Shown here one piece after another: positions 5,922 to 7,730 of a DNA stretch of 7,730 nt (the stretch's first letter is position 1; every line of letters begins with the position of its first letter). Made by a program: the position numbers and the translations under genes. The DNA comes from Bacteroidia bacterium (GTDB taxonomy: Bacteria > Bacteroidota > Bacteroidia > NS11-12g > UBA955): positions 1-7,730 of the forward strand of contig JALRLA010000215.1 in the NCBI GenBank assembly GCA_023254645.1, given 5' to 3'. Under the pieces are notes generated by a model that searched no databases, was not told the DNA's origin, and worked only from the letters and a program-made list of their open reading frames with translations.

Positions 5922-7159
5922 GTGGTTACAAAATGGGTGATGTAATGCTTGACCACGGTTTCTTCCAAGGCCGATAAGTTGTAATTGTCTGAAGCTTCGG
6001 CGACATCTTGAACACGGCCGTCTTTGCGAAGAATTCGTATGCCTCCACCTTCGCTGCGGTAGGCGTTATTTTCCAATTTCCCCCGGGAAACGAAGTAGTC
6101 GACTTCGTCGTCGGCCAATCCCAGTTCGCTTTGAACCTGACTGCGGTAAATGTTCCATTCTCCTTCACTAAAGGGCTGCAATTGAACTTTTACCTTGGGC
6201 AGACGACGCTGCAACATAGCTCGAGAAAGCAAGGACAAGATGCGGTCTTCGTGGAACTGCCAATGCTTGATGGACGACACAATATCAATGTCATCCAGCT
6301 GCAAGAACAGATCCAACGCTTCCTCATCGAAATTGCCAAAGTGCACGTCTCTGAATAGAAAATGCAACAGCGGATGATACATTCCCAAGGAATGGTGCTC
6401 AGCCGCCAATACCCGAGCCCTTCTCAGTATAGCCACCAGTAATGCATCAGCTGCAATGACCGTCTTGTGTAAGTAAACCTGCCAGTACATCAATCGCCGA
6501 GCGATCAAAAATTTCTCAACGCTGTAAATACCTTTCTCTTCTACGGCCAAATGGCCATCAGCAACGTGCAGCATATGGAGGATGCGCTCAGCTCCAACAA
6601 TGCCTTCACTGACGCCGGTATAAAAGCTATCCCGAAGCAAATAGTCCAATCGATCCATGTCCAATTGGCCCGAAATCAACTCACTCAAAAAGGGCTTCTC
6701 GGGGTATTTCCCCTGAAAAATTTGAATGGCCAAATCCAAAGCACCGTTGAATTCTTCATTCATGCGCTGCATGATGCGAAGAGAGATGTCTTCGTGATTG
6801 ACCTCGCGAATCAAGGTGTGTTCCAAGGTGTGGCTAAAAGGACCGTGACCAATGTCGTGCAAGAGTATGGCCAAGGCCGTAGCTTCTTTTTCCTCGGCAG
6901 TGATCTCTACTCCCTTTTTCTGCAAGGATTCCAAAGCCTGCCAGGTCAAATTCAAAGCCCCTAAAGCATGACCAAAGCGGGTGTGAATGGCTCCTGGATA
7001 GACCCATTCGCTCATGCCCAACTGGCGTATACGCCTCAAGCGCTGAAAGTACCGATGCTGAATCACATCGTACAACAAGGAGGTGGGTATGGCTAAAAAT
7101 CCGTGTAAGGGATCGTTGATGATCTTGCTTTTGTTCACGTCAGGGTCAAAGGTTGCCAC
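5918..7159 (-). CDS. HD-domain phosphohydrolase (COG1078, dNTPase/SAMHD1-like)
   Basis: This is a cytoplasmic metal-dependent HD-superfamily protein. Relatives include SAMHD1 and the Enterococcus EF1143 dNTP triphosphohydrolase, which hydrolyse dNTPs to deoxynucleoside and triphosphate. The true substrate here is not known. Visible features: KIINDPLHGF at 12-21; QHRYFQRLRRIRQLG at 34-48; the first metal His, H64, in HTRFGHALG; the HD pair H101-D102 in LLHDIGHGPFSHTLE, with H105 and E113 as likely active-site residues; and the distal Asp D167 in QLDMDRLDYLLRD. All metal ligands are present, so it should be active. The 413 residues are normal for the Bacteroidota group. The longest start is GTG at 7159, but a second in-frame GTG at 7138 gives MNKSKIINDPLHGF, closer to the usual family start. 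If the TAnnTTTG box at 7159-7166 is the promoter, only the second start would be on the mRNA. It overlaps rsmA by four bases. Confidence 0.9.
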   Translation of the reverse strand: MATFDPDVNKSKIINDPLHGFLAIPTSLLYDVIQHRYFQRLRRIRQLGMSEWVYPGAIHTRFGHALGALNLTWQALESLQKKGVEITAEEKEATALAILLHDIGHGPFSHTLEHTLIREVNHEDISLRIMQRMNEEFNGALDLAIQIFQGKYPEKPFLSELISGQLDMDRLDYLLRDSFYTGVSEGIVGAERILHMLHVADGHLAVEEKGIYSVEKFLIARRLMYWQVYLHKTVIAADALLVAILRRARVLAAEHHSLGMYHPLLHFLFRDVHFGNFDEEALDLFLQLDDIDIVSSIKHWQFHEDRILSLLSRAMLQRRLPKVKVQLQPFSEGEWNIYRSQVQSELGLADDEVDYFVSRGKLENNAYRSEGGGIRILRKDGRVQDVAEASDNYNLSALEETVVKHYITHFVTT

Positions 7160-7166
7160 AAAGATA
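7159..7166 (-). promoter_or_regulatory. Candidate -7 promoter box for HD-rsmA
   Basis: The minus strand reads TATCTTTG, a full match to TAnnTTTG, directly after the GC-rich hairpin and overlapping the first base of the GTG at 7159. No TTG is present at the usual -33 distance; that space is taken by the hairpin. If used, transcription would begin near 7152-7155 and the functional start would be the GTG at 7138, with a leader of about 15 nt. Confidence 0.35.
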
Positions 7167-7186
7167 GGGGCTTGAGCGCTAGCCCC
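7167..7186 (-). terminator. GC-rich hairpin after the TPR gene, possible terminator
   Basis: A perfect 6-bp inverted repeat, GGGGCT/AGCCCC, closes an 8-nt loop 40 bp after the TPR gene stop. The bases that follow on the minus strand are TATCTTTG, a poor T-run, so factor-independent termination would be weak. The hairpin could equally be an mRNA-stabilising end or a protein site next to the candidate promoter. It separates the TPR gene from the HD-rsmA pair. Confidence 0.4.
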
Positions 7187-7226
7187 TCGTTCGCTATTCG
7201 GCTAAACACGTATCTACACGGCTTGA

Positions 7227-7730
7227 CTACTGGCCCTCATCCCAAATGAGCTTGGTGCCAGGGGCTGGGCGACGGCGACGCACTTCATCCAAAAAGGCAT
7301 AGAGAGAATCCACATAGGGATCGGGCGGATTGCCGCTCAAATATTGCTTGTAATAGTATTGCATCAATCCCCATTCCTCTTCGTCAATTCCTTGCTGGTG
7401 CATCTTGCGGCGCAAATTGCTGCCCATGTGCAGCCAAGCCGATTGATTCTGAGTTGACTGACCTTTGGTCTTGTCCAAATACCGATCAAACAAATACACG
7501 GCCCTGTCGTATTGATCTTGGCGCTCAGCACTCAAGGCCAAGTACCAATAAGAGCCTGCTACTGTGCTGTCTTTGACAATAATCGAACGGTTGATCGAAT
7601 CAGCCTCAAAGTAACGCCCCTGCATGATCAATGCATGGCTGAGCAGCTGCCGGGTAGTGCTGGAGGTAGGGTCTGCAGCCAGCATATTTCGGTAGATATA
7701 CTCCGCCTTGATGAACTGGCGCGAACGCAT
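7227..7730 (-). CDS. TPR-repeat protein of unknown function, N-terminus outside window
   Basis: This is the C-terminal 167 codons of a protein entering from the right edge. An ATG falls exactly on the last three bases of the window, but the helix it would start in looks like the middle of a TPR unit (RQFIKAEYIYRNMLAADPTS), so I treat it as internal. Two fuller units follow, at about 23-56 (LLSHALIMQGRYFEADSI) and 57-91 (SYWYLALSAERQDQYDRAVY). Both have the small/large residue pattern and the closing acidic turn of TPRs. Residues about 95-150 are helical and charged, with a YYYKQYLSGNPPDPYVDSLY stretch that may be a further degenerate repeat. The end is PAPGTKLIWDEGQ. TPR arrays bind proteins, but the partner cannot be read from this part. 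No membrane segment is visible. The 67-bp gap to the HD gene holds a hairpin, so they are probably separate units. Confidence 0.8.
   Translation of the reverse strand: MRSRQFIKAEYIYRNMLAADPTSSTTRQLLSHALIMQGRYFEADSINRSIIVKDSTVAGSYWYLALSAERQDQYDRAVYLFDRYLDKTKGQSTQNQSAWLHMGSNLRRKMHQQGIDEEEWGLMQYYYKQYLSGNPPDPYVDSLYAFLDEVRRRRPAPGTKLIWDEGQ

Noticed and set aside
1..7730. Mobile element, CRISPR array, tRNA or defence system
   Set aside because: Both strands are filled by seven recognisable or TPR-type genes on one strand. The longest gap is 143 bp, and no repeat array, transposase-like frame or tRNA-like clover pattern was seen by eye.

Overview
The window looks like a chromosomal stretch of a Bacteroidota bacterium, most likely of the Flavobacteriales (Cryomorphaceae/Schleiferiaceae-like). 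This placement is an inference from protein character. The heme A synthase carries CPDWPRCFG and EYINR, cytochrome oxidase subunit II carries ASEHG, NNKLE, AYQFGW and CNKICG, there are no strong Shine-Dalgarno sequences, and the candidate promoters resemble TAnnTTTG. All seven genes lie on the minus strand, so transcription runs from high to low coordinates.

Right part (7730 to about 5070): a TPR-repeat protein enters from beyond the right edge and ends at 7227. A 67-bp gap follows, holding a GC-rich hairpin and a TAnnTTTG box. Next come a COG1078-type HD phosphohydrolase and rsmA/ksgA, which overlap by four bases (GTGA). A terminator-like hairpin with a 7-T tract overlaps the rsmA stop codon.

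Middle (5071 to 4951): a 143-bp intergenic region, the largest gap in the window, holds spaced A/T tracts, a TAnnTTTG box and a palindrome. It is the probable control region of the oxidase operon.

Left part (4950 to 1): coxB, coxA, ctaA and ctaB are packed with spacings of 23 bp, 8 bp and a 4-bp ATGA overlap. CoxA and CoxB form the core of an A1-type heme-copper oxygen reductase (aa3 type, with no fused cytochrome c). CtaB converts heme b to heme o and CtaA converts heme o to heme a, which fills CoxA. One transcript therefore encodes the oxidase core and its cofactor pathway. ctaB is cut by the left edge after 181 codons. coxC is not visible and may lie further left.

Nothing here looks mobile, phage-derived or CRISPR-like, and I see no RNA gene. 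It is ordinary core-genome content. The points worth a second look are in the oxidase. CoxB has an insertion of about 100 residues, predicted as a helical hairpin, inside its CuA domain. CoxB also has replacements at the classical cytochrome-c entry Trp and at the Mg/Mn-ligand Glu, CtaA has Asn in place of a heme-ligand His, and CoxA has an unusual C-terminal tail. Several of these may be lineage-typical rather than unique.
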